55,157 nucleotides of DNA from an uncultured Lachnospiraceae bacterium (GTDB lineage: Bacteria; Bacillota; Clostridia; Lachnospirales; Lachnospiraceae), in contig CANRJM010000012.1 of assembly GCA_947630925.1 (NCBI GenBank), forward strand, positions 1 to 55,157, in the 5' to 3' direction. Under the pieces are notes generated by a model, which saw nothing but the letters and a program-made list of their open reading frames with translations, was not told the origin of the DNA and did no database searches. Made by a program: the position numbers and the translations under genes. Of the stretch, positions 16,445-24,475 are shown in pieces. How positions within the stretch are numbered: the first letter of the stretch is position 1; every line of letters starts with the position of its first letter.

Positions 16445-16528
16445 CGATATCAGGATGTGACATTGCCCATAAAAGACATTTTGGATGTGGCTGCGCATAA
16501 AATTCCATTTTTTTCACAGACTAAAATA

Positions 16529-16630
16529 CGGGTGTCAAAAGGTACTTTTTATTTTCGTTATTTTGTAAAATCAAGAAAAAGGATAGGCAAAGTGACGAAT
16601 GCAAAAATAAAAAGTACCTTTTGACACCCG
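16529..16630. repeat. 102-bp palindromic element with 27-bp perfect terminal repeats
   Basis: Arms of 27 identical bases, beginning CGGGTGTCAAAAGGTACTTT (16529-16555) and its exact complement (16604-16630), flank 48 bp. No coding content and no clear target duplication. It may be a MITE or a long hairpin terminator between the NUDIX and amidohydrolase genes. Confidence 0.75.
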
Positions 16631-16664
16631 AATCAGATTAAATAGAAAAAATGGAGATGATGTC

Positions 16665-17828
16665 ATGGTTATAATCAATGGTAAAATCCTTACAATGGCA
16701 GAAAAAACCTATGAAAACGGTTATGTCAGCATCAAGGATGGAAAAATCTGTTCCGTGGGAGATATGGAAGCGTTTTCTGCGGATGGGGAGGTATTGGACG
16801 CGAAAGGGGCATGGGTAATGCCGGGGCTGATAGACGCTCATTGCCATGTGGGGATTTCAGAGGAGAAATCGGGCATGGTCGGAGATGACTGCAATGAAAT
16901 GACTTGTCCGATAACGCCGCATCTGCGGGCGGTAGATGCTGTAAATCCAATGGATCCGGCATTTCATGATGCAGTTATGGCGGGGATTACTTCATTGATG
17001 ACAGGTCCCGGCAGTTCTAATGTAGTCGGAGGGCAATCGCTGTTTATGAAGGTACAGGGACGCTGTATCGATAATATGGTAATCAAAGCTCCGGCTGCCA
17101 TGAAGGTGGCGTTTGGCGAAAATCCCAAAAGGGAATATGGGGAAAATGGAAGTATGCCGGGCAGCAGGATGGCAATTGCCGGTATGTTGCGTGAAGAACT
17201 AAGCAAAGCATGCTGTTATCGGGAGAAAAAGGAGCGGGGGGATTTTTCCCCTGCGGAGAAAGATTTTCGCATGGAATGCTGGCTTCCGGTTCTCAGGAAA
17301 GAGATTCCTTTAAAAGCGCACGCGCATCGGGCAGATGACATTTTAACGGCGATTCGGATTGCGAAAGAATTTGATTTGAACATGACGTTAGACCATTGTA
17401 CGGAAGGGCATCTGGTCGCAGATGAAATTAAAGCGTCGGGTTTTCCTGTTATTGTAGGACCGGATTTGAGTTCCCGTTCAAAGATTGAAATTAAAAATAT
17501 GAGTTTTAAAACCGCCGGTGTTCTGGAGCGAGCGGGGATAAAGACTGCGATCATGACAGACCATCCGGTATCCCTGATTCGTTATCTGCCACTCTGTGCC
17601 GGTCTAAGCGTTAAGCAGGGACTTTCGCTGGAGGGAGGACTGCGCGCCATTACAATTCATGCGGCGCAAATCTGCGGCGCGGCTGACAGGGTTGGCTCCC
17701 TTGAGCCGGGGAAGGATGCAGATATCGCAATCTTTACCGGGAATCCTATGGAGGTCTTTACCAAAACATTATATACCATTATAAACGGCAAGATTGTGTA
17801 TCAGGAAGATTCTTGCCAAAAATTTTAG
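16665..17828 (+). CDS. Metal-dependent amidohydrolase (imidazolonepropionase-like)
   Basis: A 387-residue TIM-barrel hydrolase of the amidohydrolase superfamily. The metal ligands are visible: PGLIDAHCHVGI (HxH), LKAHAHRADD, LDHCTEGH and IMTDHPV (Asp). The C-terminal composite beta domain ends with GSLEPGKDADIAIFTGNPME and a TLYTIINGKIVY strand, as in imidazolonepropionase-like and dipeptidase-like members. The motif GSSNVVGGQSLFMK is shared with a clostridial subgroup of unknown substrate. ATGGAGATGATGTC precedes the ATG. Cytoplasmic; it stands alone between two unrelated genes, so context gives no substrate. Confidence 0.88.
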   Translation: MVIINGKILTMAEKTYENGYVSIKDGKICSVGDMEAFSADGEVLDAKGAWVMPGLIDAHCHVGISEEKSGMVGDDCNEMTCPITPHLRAVDAVNPMDPAFHDAVMAGITSLMTGPGSSNVVGGQSLFMKVQGRCIDNMVIKAPAAMKVAFGENPKREYGENGSMPGSRMAIAGMLREELSKACCYREKKERGDFSPAEKDFRMECWLPVLRKEIPLKAHAHRADDILTAIRIAKEFDLNMTLDHCTEGHLVADEIKASGFPVIVGPDLSSRSKIEIKNMSFKTAGVLERAGIKTAIMTDHPVSLIRYLPLCAGLSVKQGLSLEGGLRAITIHAAQICGAADRVGSLEPGKDADIAIFTGNPMEVFTKTLYTIINGKIVYQEDSCQKF

Positions 17829-17948
17829 CGCATTTTCCAAAGGATGAAACAAGTGGGGAGAAAAAATTGTTGTGGTAAGCAGGAGGAGTACATGGTAAAC
17901 TGATAGAAAAGAAGAGCAAATGATAAAATAAAACAGGGAGGTAAGATC

Positions 17949-19034
17949 ATGGCAATCGGGCGAATGGAGACAAGGAGCGGAGAACAGGTTTTCCGGACAA
18001 ATCCGGCGTGCTTCCTGCGTGAAGTATCATGGAGACTGGTATCAGCAATTAAGTTTTTTCTGGTTTTATTTGCCGTAGAACTGCTGATATGCTTTGCTTT
18101 ATCGAAATTTGGATATGTCTGGCTTTGGAACACACAGAGACAGAGTATTCTGAAAGGAAATATTCTTCCGTGGGTGGCGGTCGTTGTGGCAATCGCCACG
18201 CTCTGGGCTTTTCTGGGGGCGTGTCGAAAGATTCGAACCGCGTATTTGACGAGCACCTATTTTCGGGTGCAATCGCTGTTTCGTGATTCGGGACAGATTT
18301 CATTTGCGGAATATGAGATTGAGTACCAGGAGACGGATGTAAAACGTGAAGGAAAGATTTATTCTATTCCCGGCGTGCGCACAGTGTCCGGGATGGGAGA
18401 AGAGCATATATACCAACTGCCCTATCTGAGCCAGAACGACCGGGATGAGCTGCGGGGGAAAATCTCCCGGGCTGCGGAGAAATATGAACCTGTATCGACA
18501 TCGGGAGGCGATGTCTGGCGGCAGAAACAGATTCGGCTCGATACGGCGGCGCTAATGAAACGAGAGTGGAAGTGGTGCCGGAAAATCGTTGTGATTAGCC
18601 TGATTTTATCTGTTGCTGCTTTTATCGCTTCCTATTTTTTACCTGGAAAATTCTCTTCCAGAATGTTTTTGCTGGCGATTGCTTTTTTGATTTATATTCC
18701 CGTCCGAATTGGGAAAACAATGAGGGATAAGAGGCGATGCCCGGAAACGATACGATTTATTGGCGATTACATTTATTTTGATGAAAAGGCATTTCAAAAC
18801 AGCCGGATTGAACGGATTGAGTTAAGCGCCCGGTCGGAGCGTTTATCCAAAGACAGTGATGAGATTAGTCGGGATATTACAGTACGCACTGGCGGAAAGA
18901 CATATCGGTACTGGATTGGCTCAGATGAGAGCATGCCAGAGGAAACCTATCAGGAAATCTGCAGGGAGATTGAGAAGACGATGAAGCCATACCGGGAACG
19001 ACTGATTTATCGTAAGGACACGGATCGTATATAA
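17949..19034 (+). CDS. Membrane protein with duplicated YcxB-like halves
   Basis: A 361-residue protein. Each half has a pair of hydrophobic helices (about 38-58 and 76-97; about 216-236 and 240-255) followed by a soluble stretch containing a Phe/Tyr-rich strand pattern (SGQISFAEYEIEYQ; RFIGDYIYFDEKAFQNSRIE). That is the arrangement of YcxB-like/PH-type membrane proteins. The function is unknown. RBS GGGAGG lies ahead of the ATG. The gene precedes a two-component system by 170 bp that contains direct repeats, so it is probably a separate transcript. Confidence 0.65.
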   Translation: MAIGRMETRSGEQVFRTNPACFLREVSWRLVSAIKFFLVLFAVELLICFALSKFGYVWLWNTQRQSILKGNILPWVAVVVAIATLWAFLGACRKIRTAYLTSTYFRVQSLFRDSGQISFAEYEIEYQETDVKREGKIYSIPGVRTVSGMGEEHIYQLPYLSQNDRDELRGKISRAAEKYEPVSTSGGDVWRQKQIRLDTAALMKREWKWCRKIVVISLILSVAAFIASYFLPGKFSSRMFLLAIAFLIYIPVRIGKTMRDKRRCPETIRFIGDYIYFDEKAFQNSRIERIELSARSERLSKDSDEISRDITVRTGGKTYRYWIGSDESMPEETYQEICREIEKTMKPYRERLIYRKDTDRI

Positions 19035-19056
19035 TAAACTAATGTTTACATAATCA

Positions 19057-19124
19057 TTTTGTAACACTGGAAAGATGCGGCGAATTTTGTAATACTGGAA
19101 ATACATGGCAAAAAATGCTAGAAT
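19057..19124 (+). promoter_or_regulatory. Direct repeats and -10 ahead of the second two-component system
   Basis: TTTTGTAACACTGGAAA (from 19057) and TTTTGTAATACTGGAAA (from 19085) match at 16 of 17 positions with a 28-bp period. TAGAAT at 19119-19124 is a possible -10. This resembles an activator-controlled or autoregulated promoter for the response regulator at 19204. Confidence 0.5.
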
Positions 19125-19203
19125 AAAATATAAGGCTTTTTGAGGGAGAGATTTCAAGGTTTGGATGGAGTCTGTTCATTCACAATGAAAGAAGGGGATT
19201 AGT

Positions 19204-19908
19204 GTGAGTCGGATATTGGTATGTGATGATGATCATGAGATTGTGGAAGCAATTACGATTTATTTGCAGCGGAAGGGTTACGAGGTCGAGAATGCCTACG
19301 ATGGCGCAGAGGCTGTAGAGATTTTGGAAAAGGATCAGATCGATCTTCTGATCATTGATATGATGATGCCCAAATTAAGCGGACTAGAGGCGATTTTTCG
19401 GATTCGGGAAAAGAATAACCTGCCCATTATTGTGCTGTCGGCAAAGTCGGAAGATCAGGATAAAATCTTTGGCTTGAAAGTAGGAGCAGATGATTATCTG
19501 ACGAAACCTTTTAATCCAATGGAACTGCTCGCCAGAGTGGAATCCCAGCTCCGCCGGAGTACGGTGCTAAACCAAAATTTTGGCGGGGAGAAAAAAGAAG
19601 AGCAGAATAAGCGGATTTACAGAAAAGATATGCTGGTTGTTGATGATGACAAGAAAATGGTAACCGTAGAGGGAAAACAGATTCGCTTGACGCCGATTGA
19701 ATATCGAATACTGTTATTCCTGATGAAAAACCGTGGACAGACCTTTTCCAGCGGGCAGATTTATGAACAGATCTGGGATGAGGAATCCATTGGATCTGAT
19801 AACGTGGTGGCAGTCCATATCAGGCATATTCGGGAAAAGATTGAAATTGATCCCAAAAATCCCAGATATATTCATGTGGTATGGGGCATTGGTTATTGTA
19901 TCGAGTAG
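19204..19908 (+). CDS. OmpR-family response regulator (VanR-like)
   Basis: A 234-residue regulator with a GTG start at 19204, preceded by GAAAGAAGGGG. The receiver domain has Asp8-10, phospho-acceptor Asp52 in LLIIDMMMPKLSG, VLSAKSED and ADDYLTKPF. The winged helix begins near residue 145 (QIRLTPIEYRILLFL) and ends PRYIHVVWGIGYCIE. Its kinase follows 57 bp later. The array of TTAAGAAA repeats at 22778-22850, ahead of the BspA-like gene, is a candidate target, as is the repeat pair in its own promoter. Confidence 0.93.
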   Translation: MSRILVCDDDHEIVEAITIYLQRKGYEVENAYDGAEAVEILEKDQIDLLIIDMMMPKLSGLEAIFRIREKNNLPIIVLSAKSEDQDKIFGLKVGADDYLTKPFNPMELLARVESQLRRSTVLNQNFGGEKKEEQNKRIYRKDMLVVDDDKKMVTVEGKQIRLTPIEYRILLFLMKNRGQTFSSGQIYEQIWDEESIGSDNVVAVHIRHIREKIEIDPKNPRYIHVVWGIGYCIE

Positions 19909-19965
19909 GCAGTCAGAGGGGATGCTGTAGTATTTATCTGGTATGAAGTATGGGAGGGGATTTGG

Positions 19966-22782
19966 ATGAAACAGTGGAAAAGTTCTGTGATTATTCGGAC
20001 AATATTGGCGTTGTTGTTGATTCCCGGGGTGTTTTTGGATGTGCTGGGAGCTTCCTACATCACTGTCGGAAAGGAATACGTATCAACAGGTAATGAGGAA
20101 GAGAGGGAATTTTTTCTGAGACAGGAGCAGACGGAAGCATTGCTGGACGGTTACATCCGATTGTTCGAAGAATATATGCATATCGGCGCATTGATTGCCG
20201 AAAATGGAGATATTGACTATGACAGGGAGATTCTGTATTCGCTGACGGATGACAAGAAATATACCATCAAGGAATTGCTGCGCCAGTCCCAGACGGAGGG
20301 GATGGCAACGGAGATTTTTCAGGATTTTATGAAGGATTTTGCGCAGCATTCTCTGGACGGAGAAAGTTATCCCTGGCGGATTGACCGTATTGTAAATTTA
20401 GATACCAGAGTGGTTATTTCCGGGGAAAATATTTTTGTATTTCATTCCCCAAATGTGAAAAACAGAACGGAAAATGCAATTCGTAATATGAAAAGCCGCT
20501 TATCGAATATGGTTCCGTTGACAACGGATGACAAGATGTTCCGAGCGAATTTGTTGGATAATTTGTCCGTAGATATGGACAGGAGCCTGCATTGGGAACA
20601 TGATTTTCATGCAAAAAGCCAATATGAGGAATATATTATCAGTTATTTTAAAAAGTACGCCGAGTGTTATTTTCTGAAACAGTTGTTGGATAGTTATGAG
20701 AGTGTGGAATCCGGGAAATTTCAAGAGATCTATGATGATTACTGCGAGGAAGCAAAAGAAGAGATTTTATCTGAATCGGAATTTGCAGATGCGCTGCAGG
20801 AAGAATACCGGAAACGTTATGACCGTCTGACGGATAAGGACATTCCCTGGAGAGTGCATTTACTCCCGCAGTCTATGGACGAGACAAAAAAATATGTGAC
20901 TTTTTTGGTAGAAACCTATCAGCAGCTCACTTATTTATTTGCCAATACCAATTTCTTTTATGTGTTTGAAAATTCGTCAGGACTGTTGTTGACCAATAAG
21001 CGCGAGCTGTGGAATGATCTGGCAGGGCAGCTTTCTTCGGAGGATAGCGAACGTTTGAAAAAGTATGCCTATATCTATTATGATCGCAGGGTGCAGGAGG
21101 GAAAGACCAATCTGGACAGAGAGAATCTGCCAATGTCCGGAAATGTCATAGAAAAGCTAAAAATCATTGGGGATGATTTCGGGGCGGGAAGTTATCAAAT
21201 CGTAGCCGGAATCGATTTGAACGGGGTTTGGAATCAGGAACCGCAGGATGAGTTCGTCGAACAGCATCAGGCTTCTCTGCGCAGGCGTTTTATGTATGAA
21301 AGCGGGGAAATGTATGGAATCGTTGGAATAATCCTTACTTTGTTTGCGCTTTTTTTCCTCTTTTTGAGAACGGGTACTCCGGTGGGCATGGAAACGTCCG
21401 CATTGTACTTTTATGATAAAATTTGGCTGGAAGTACAATTGCTGTTCGGTTTTATTCTCCTGCGCATGATTGTCTGGCTGAAACATTTGTTTGATGGTTA
21501 TTCCGAAAAAATTTTGTTAGTGTTTTATAGTGCCGCCATGACAATTCTTCTGCTGATTTTCATCGCATTGCTTTTCAGCATAGTCAAGCGGCTGAAGCTG
21601 CATCAGACAGCTAACTACTGTATTTCGGTCTTATTTGTGCGGGAGGTATTGATTGGCAAATTGTCTTTGCGGGAATTTGGACGAAAATTGTATCTCCGTT
21701 TCTCCATGCTGCATCCGGCGAAAAAATTTAATTTCTGCTTAGCCGTGGAAGCCCTTTTCGTCGCATATTTTGGTATTTCCGCAGGATGGATTTATTGCAG
21801 TCGTGGGCTTACCGTCAGGGGATATCTGCATTCTGTTTATGGCGGAATCGCAGTTGCCGTCGGGCTTTTTTGGGGGATTGCCCTGCTCCTGTGGCAGCGC
21901 AGGCAGATGCAGGATGAGATTGCCCAACAGAAAATTATTTTAGCGATGAAGCAGATTTTAGAGGGAAATTTTCATTATGTACTTACGCAGGAAGCTGCCG
22001 GGGTGTTGTCTCGGGATTTGACGGATATTGTGAATCAGATTGGGGCTGTTTTGGAAAAAGTGGTAAATGAAAATGTCAAAAATGAGAGAATGAAAACAGA
22101 ACTGATTGCGAATGTTTCTCATGACATTAAGACTCCTCTGACTTCTATTATCAATTATGTGGATATATTGCAGGGGGAGGATATTACGGGGAAACAGGCA
22201 AAGCGGTATCTTCAAATATTGGCTCAGAAATCCCAGCGTCTCAAGCTGCTGATTGAAGATTTGATAGAGGCATCCAAGGTTTCCAGCGGAGCAATTGAGC
22301 TGAATATGGATGTGATAGATTTCAGGGAATTGGTATGTCAGGTAAATGGGGAGTTTGATGAGCGTTTTGACGGCGCAGATTTGGAATTGGTCACGGAATT
22401 GCCGGAATATCCGATTTATTTCGAGGGAGATGGAAGGCGTGTCTTCCGTATTCTGGAAAATTTGTATAGCAATGTGGCAAAATATGCGATGAAGGGCAGT
22501 AGGGTCTACGTGAGCCTGAGCGGGCGCGAAGAGAAAGTTTGCTTTGTGATAAAAAATATTTCAGCAGAGAAATTAAATATTACGCCGGAGGAACTGACGG
22601 AACGCTTTGTACGGGGAGACCACTCCAGGTCGACGGAGGGAAGCGGTCTGGGGCTGTCTATCGCTAAGAACCTGACAGAATTGATGAACGGCGAATTTGT
22701 GATTACTGTAGATGGAGATTTGTTCTGCAGTGAAGTTTGCTTTCCACAGGTGCAGATGGGGGAAGAAACTTTCAATTCTTAA
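19966..22782 (+). CDS. Large multi-pass sensor histidine kinase
   Basis: A 938-residue kinase. One helix at the N-terminus is followed by an extracellular domain of about 420 residues, then a bundle of six or seven helices (about 445-650) and a cytoplasmic kinase core. The H-box is NVSHDIKTPLTSI with His719. The ATPase domain shows RILENLYSNVAKYAM (N-box) and EGSGLGLSIAKNL (G2). The G1 motif is not obvious: where DxGxG is expected the sequence reads VIKNISAEKLN, a degenerate form also seen in a clostridial VanS-like group. The size of the outer domain suggests detection of a surface or peptide ligand. RBS GGGAGGGGA precedes the ATG. Confidence 0.9.
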   Translation: MKQWKSSVIIRTILALLLIPGVFLDVLGASYITVGKEYVSTGNEEEREFFLRQEQTEALLDGYIRLFEEYMHIGALIAENGDIDYDREILYSLTDDKKYTIKELLRQSQTEGMATEIFQDFMKDFAQHSLDGESYPWRIDRIVNLDTRVVISGENIFVFHSPNVKNRTENAIRNMKSRLSNMVPLTTDDKMFRANLLDNLSVDMDRSLHWEHDFHAKSQYEEYIISYFKKYAECYFLKQLLDSYESVESGKFQEIYDDYCEEAKEEILSESEFADALQEEYRKRYDRLTDKDIPWRVHLLPQSMDETKKYVTFLVETYQQLTYLFANTNFFYVFENSSGLLLTNKRELWNDLAGQLSSEDSERLKKYAYIYYDRRVQEGKTNLDRENLPMSGNVIEKLKIIGDDFGAGSYQIVAGIDLNGVWNQEPQDEFVEQHQASLRRRFMYESGEMYGIVGIILTLFALFFLFLRTGTPVGMETSALYFYDKIWLEVQLLFGFILLRMIVWLKHLFDGYSEKILLVFYSAAMTILLLIFIALLFSIVKRLKLHQTANYCISVLFVREVLIGKLSLREFGRKLYLRFSMLHPAKKFNFCLAVEALFVAYFGISAGWIYCSRGLTVRGYLHSVYGGIAVAVGLFWGIALLLWQRRQMQDEIAQQKIILAMKQILEGNFHYVLTQEAAGVLSRDLTDIVNQIGAVLEKVVNENVKNERMKTELIANVSHDIKTPLTSIINYVDILQGEDITGKQAKRYLQILAQKSQRLKLLIEDLIEASKVSSGAIELNMDVIDFRELVCQVNGEFDERFDGADLELVTELPEYPIYFEGDGRRVFRILENLYSNVAKYAMKGSRVYVSLSGREEKVCFVIKNISAEKLNITPEELTERFVRGDHSRSTEGSGLGLSIAKNLTELMNGEFVITVDGDLFCSEVCFPQVQMGEETFNS

Positions 22783-22859
22783 GAAATCTTAAGAAATTTC
22801 CTTTGGATTTTTAAGAAATCTTAAGAAAAATCGTAAGTAAATCTTAAAAATTATATAAT
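22778..22859 (+). promoter_or_regulatory. TTAAGAAA repeat array and -10 of the BspA-like gene
   Basis: TCTTAAGAAA occurs twice in tandem with a 10-bp period (22778-22797), then TTTTAAGAAATCTTAAGAAA (22809-22828), then looser copies CGTAAGTAAA and CTTAAAAA. TATAAT follows at 22854-22859 with no consensus -35. Phased direct repeats against the -35 are typical of OmpR-family activation. Confidence 0.6.
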
Positions 22860-22884
22860 ATACTGTTTTCATAAACTCAAATAG

Positions 22885-23004
22885 GTAATTGTGAAACGAT
22901 TCCAAACAGTATATGCAGTCTGAACCATAACCAGAAGCAGGTATTTTAAGCCCGCTTGCGATGGTTTGGTGCAGGTTGGAGTAAATGAAAGTTTTGCAAT
23001 TATC
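22885..23004. repeat. Palindromic REP/MITE-like element, copy 2 (short)
   Basis: GTAATTGTGAAACGATTCC at the left and GTTTTGCAATTATC at the right are the same terminal repeats as in the element at 2088-2295. The internal CCATAACCAGAAGCAGG and CCCGC blocks also match in order. It forms most of the 5' leader of the BspA-like gene. Confidence 0.5.
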
Positions 23005-23038
23005 AAAATAAACGCAAAGAGTGAAAGGAGAGAGCAGT

Positions 23039-24241
23039 ATGACAGAAAAAATTTTTAAGCTTTGGCCGGCCCTGTTGCTTTGCACATTGGCACTGGTATT
23101 TCTGCCCGCTACAGCAGCGCAGGCCAAGCAAACAAACCGGGGTAAGATAGGAAAAAATGCTACATGGTCTTATAACGAAAAGAAGAAAGTTCTGACAATT
23201 CGGGGAAAAGGTTATGTAGAGGCGAATGATTTGAAGAAGTACAAAAAGGGGGAATATTTATGGCTGGGCAGAGATGATGGTAGTCTTCCAATGTTTCAGA
23301 AGATTGTATTCCAAGAGGGGATCAACACGATTGATTATTGTTTTTTCGCTCTGGAGAATGTAAAGACCATTTCTCTGCCGAAAAGTCTCAAAAAAATTCG
23401 CTATTGTAATAGTAGGTATATTGAAAATATCAATGGGCAGCAAGTAGACCCCTGGAGCACTACTTTGAAAAAGATTGTGGTGCATAAAAAGAATAAAAAA
23501 TTTAAGATTTCCAATCATGCATTGGTATCAAAAAACGGCAAGAAACTGTATGTATTTCCATCGGGAAAAACATTGGATGCTTATAAGATTTCCGGTAAAG
23601 TGACCGGTATTGAACAATATGCCTTTTGGGGAGCTGATATCCGCAAAGTAATCATTGGGAAAAAGGTAACGAAAATTGGGAAGCAGGCGTTTTGTAATAG
23701 CGCACTGACAGAGGTTGGTTTTGGAAAAAGCGTGCAGAGAATCGAATATGCTGCATTTCAGGACTGCGTGTTAAGTCAGTTGAAGCTGCCGCAATCTTTG
23801 AGCTATATTGACCGATATGCCTTTTACGCATGCCCGCTTACGGAGGTTACGATTCCATCTAAAGTGAATAAAATTAGAGACTATGCATTTGGCAACAATC
23901 ATAAACTGAAAAAAATTGTTTTTCAGGGAAATACCGTAGTAGGAACTGACGCTTTTGCAGACACAGTGAAGTATTATTCTTGGGACGGTATAGTAGACGT
24001 TCAGGTTGAGCAGCCGATTACAATTGTGCTTGGGAAAAGTATGAAAGCAAATGTAGAAGCTTTTTGTGAAAATTTAGGCTCTCAGATTACATTTCAGATA
24101 GAGAGCGGAAATCCAAAGTACTATGTGAAAAATGGGGATTTGTATACGGTTCGAGGGGATAAATTGGTTTATGAGTGTAAAAAGGAAGACGCAAAAACAG
24201 AAACACCGCCTGCAGCGCCGACGATAGACAGCGCGGCATAG
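23039..24241 (+). CDS. BspA-like leucine-rich-repeat secreted protein
   Basis: A 400-residue exported protein. The signal peptide runs MTEKIFKLWPALLLCTLALV to an Ala-rich cleavage region (TAAQAKQ). The body carries BspA/LRR_5 repeats of about 23 residues, for example IRKVIIGKKVTKIGKQAF, LTEVGFGKSVQRIEYAAF and LTEVTIPSKVNKIRDYAF. Such proteins mediate surface binding or adhesion. There is no LPXTG motif; the C-terminus ends in a Pro/Thr-rich tail. The ATG at 23039 with AAAGGAGAG ahead is preferred to a GTG at 23021. The adjacent kinase/regulator pair and the repeat array suggest control by that system. Confidence 0.85.
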   Translation: MTEKIFKLWPALLLCTLALVFLPATAAQAKQTNRGKIGKNATWSYNEKKKVLTIRGKGYVEANDLKKYKKGEYLWLGRDDGSLPMFQKIVFQEGINTIDYCFFALENVKTISLPKSLKKIRYCNSRYIENINGQQVDPWSTTLKKIVVHKKNKKFKISNHALVSKNGKKLYVFPSGKTLDAYKISGKVTGIEQYAFWGADIRKVIIGKKVTKIGKQAFCNSALTEVGFGKSVQRIEYAAFQDCVLSQLKLPQSLSYIDRYAFYACPLTEVTIPSKVNKIRDYAFGNNHKLKKIVFQGNTVVGTDAFADTVKYYSWDGIVDVQVEQPITIVLGKSMKANVEAFCENLGSQITFQIESGNPKYYVKNGDLYTVRGDKLVYECKKEDAKTETPPAAPTIDSAA

Positions 24242-24280
24242 ATATAGAGGAGAGAGCAGGGGGGATAAGAAATATATAAG

Positions 24281-24321
24281 AAAGTACAGAACAGATGTTC
24301 ATTTTGCTCTGTACTTTTTTT
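24281..24321 (+). terminator. Terminator after the BspA-like gene
   Basis: AAAGTACAGA (24281-24290) pairs with TCTGTACTTT (24308-24317), followed by a T-run. Its loop contains the LexA box of the next gene. Confidence 0.85.
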
Positions 24322-24338
24322 ATATGCTTTGGTATAAT
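24289..24338 (+). promoter_or_regulatory. LexA (SOS) box and promoter of uvrB
   Basis: GAACAGATGTTC at 24289-24300 fits the Gram-positive LexA box GAAC-N4-GTTC. TATAAT at 24333-24338 is the only good -10 upstream of uvrB; the -35 (TGTACT, 24310-24315) is weak. LexA repression of uvrB is well known in Firmicutes. Confidence 0.7.
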
Positions 24339-24475
24339 AGCAGAAGATAAATCTGGTTAAGATAAAAACAGATATATTTTATATTTATGCCGGCTTGTGA
24401 TTTTTGGCAGGGATTGTGGCAGTAACAAATTTTGATATTAAAATAGAAAATCCGAATTAATTTGAGGTATTTATA

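Noticed and set aside
23021..23038. GTG start for the BspA-like protein
   Set aside because: Signal peptide and AAAGGAGAG spacing fit the ATG at 23039 instead.
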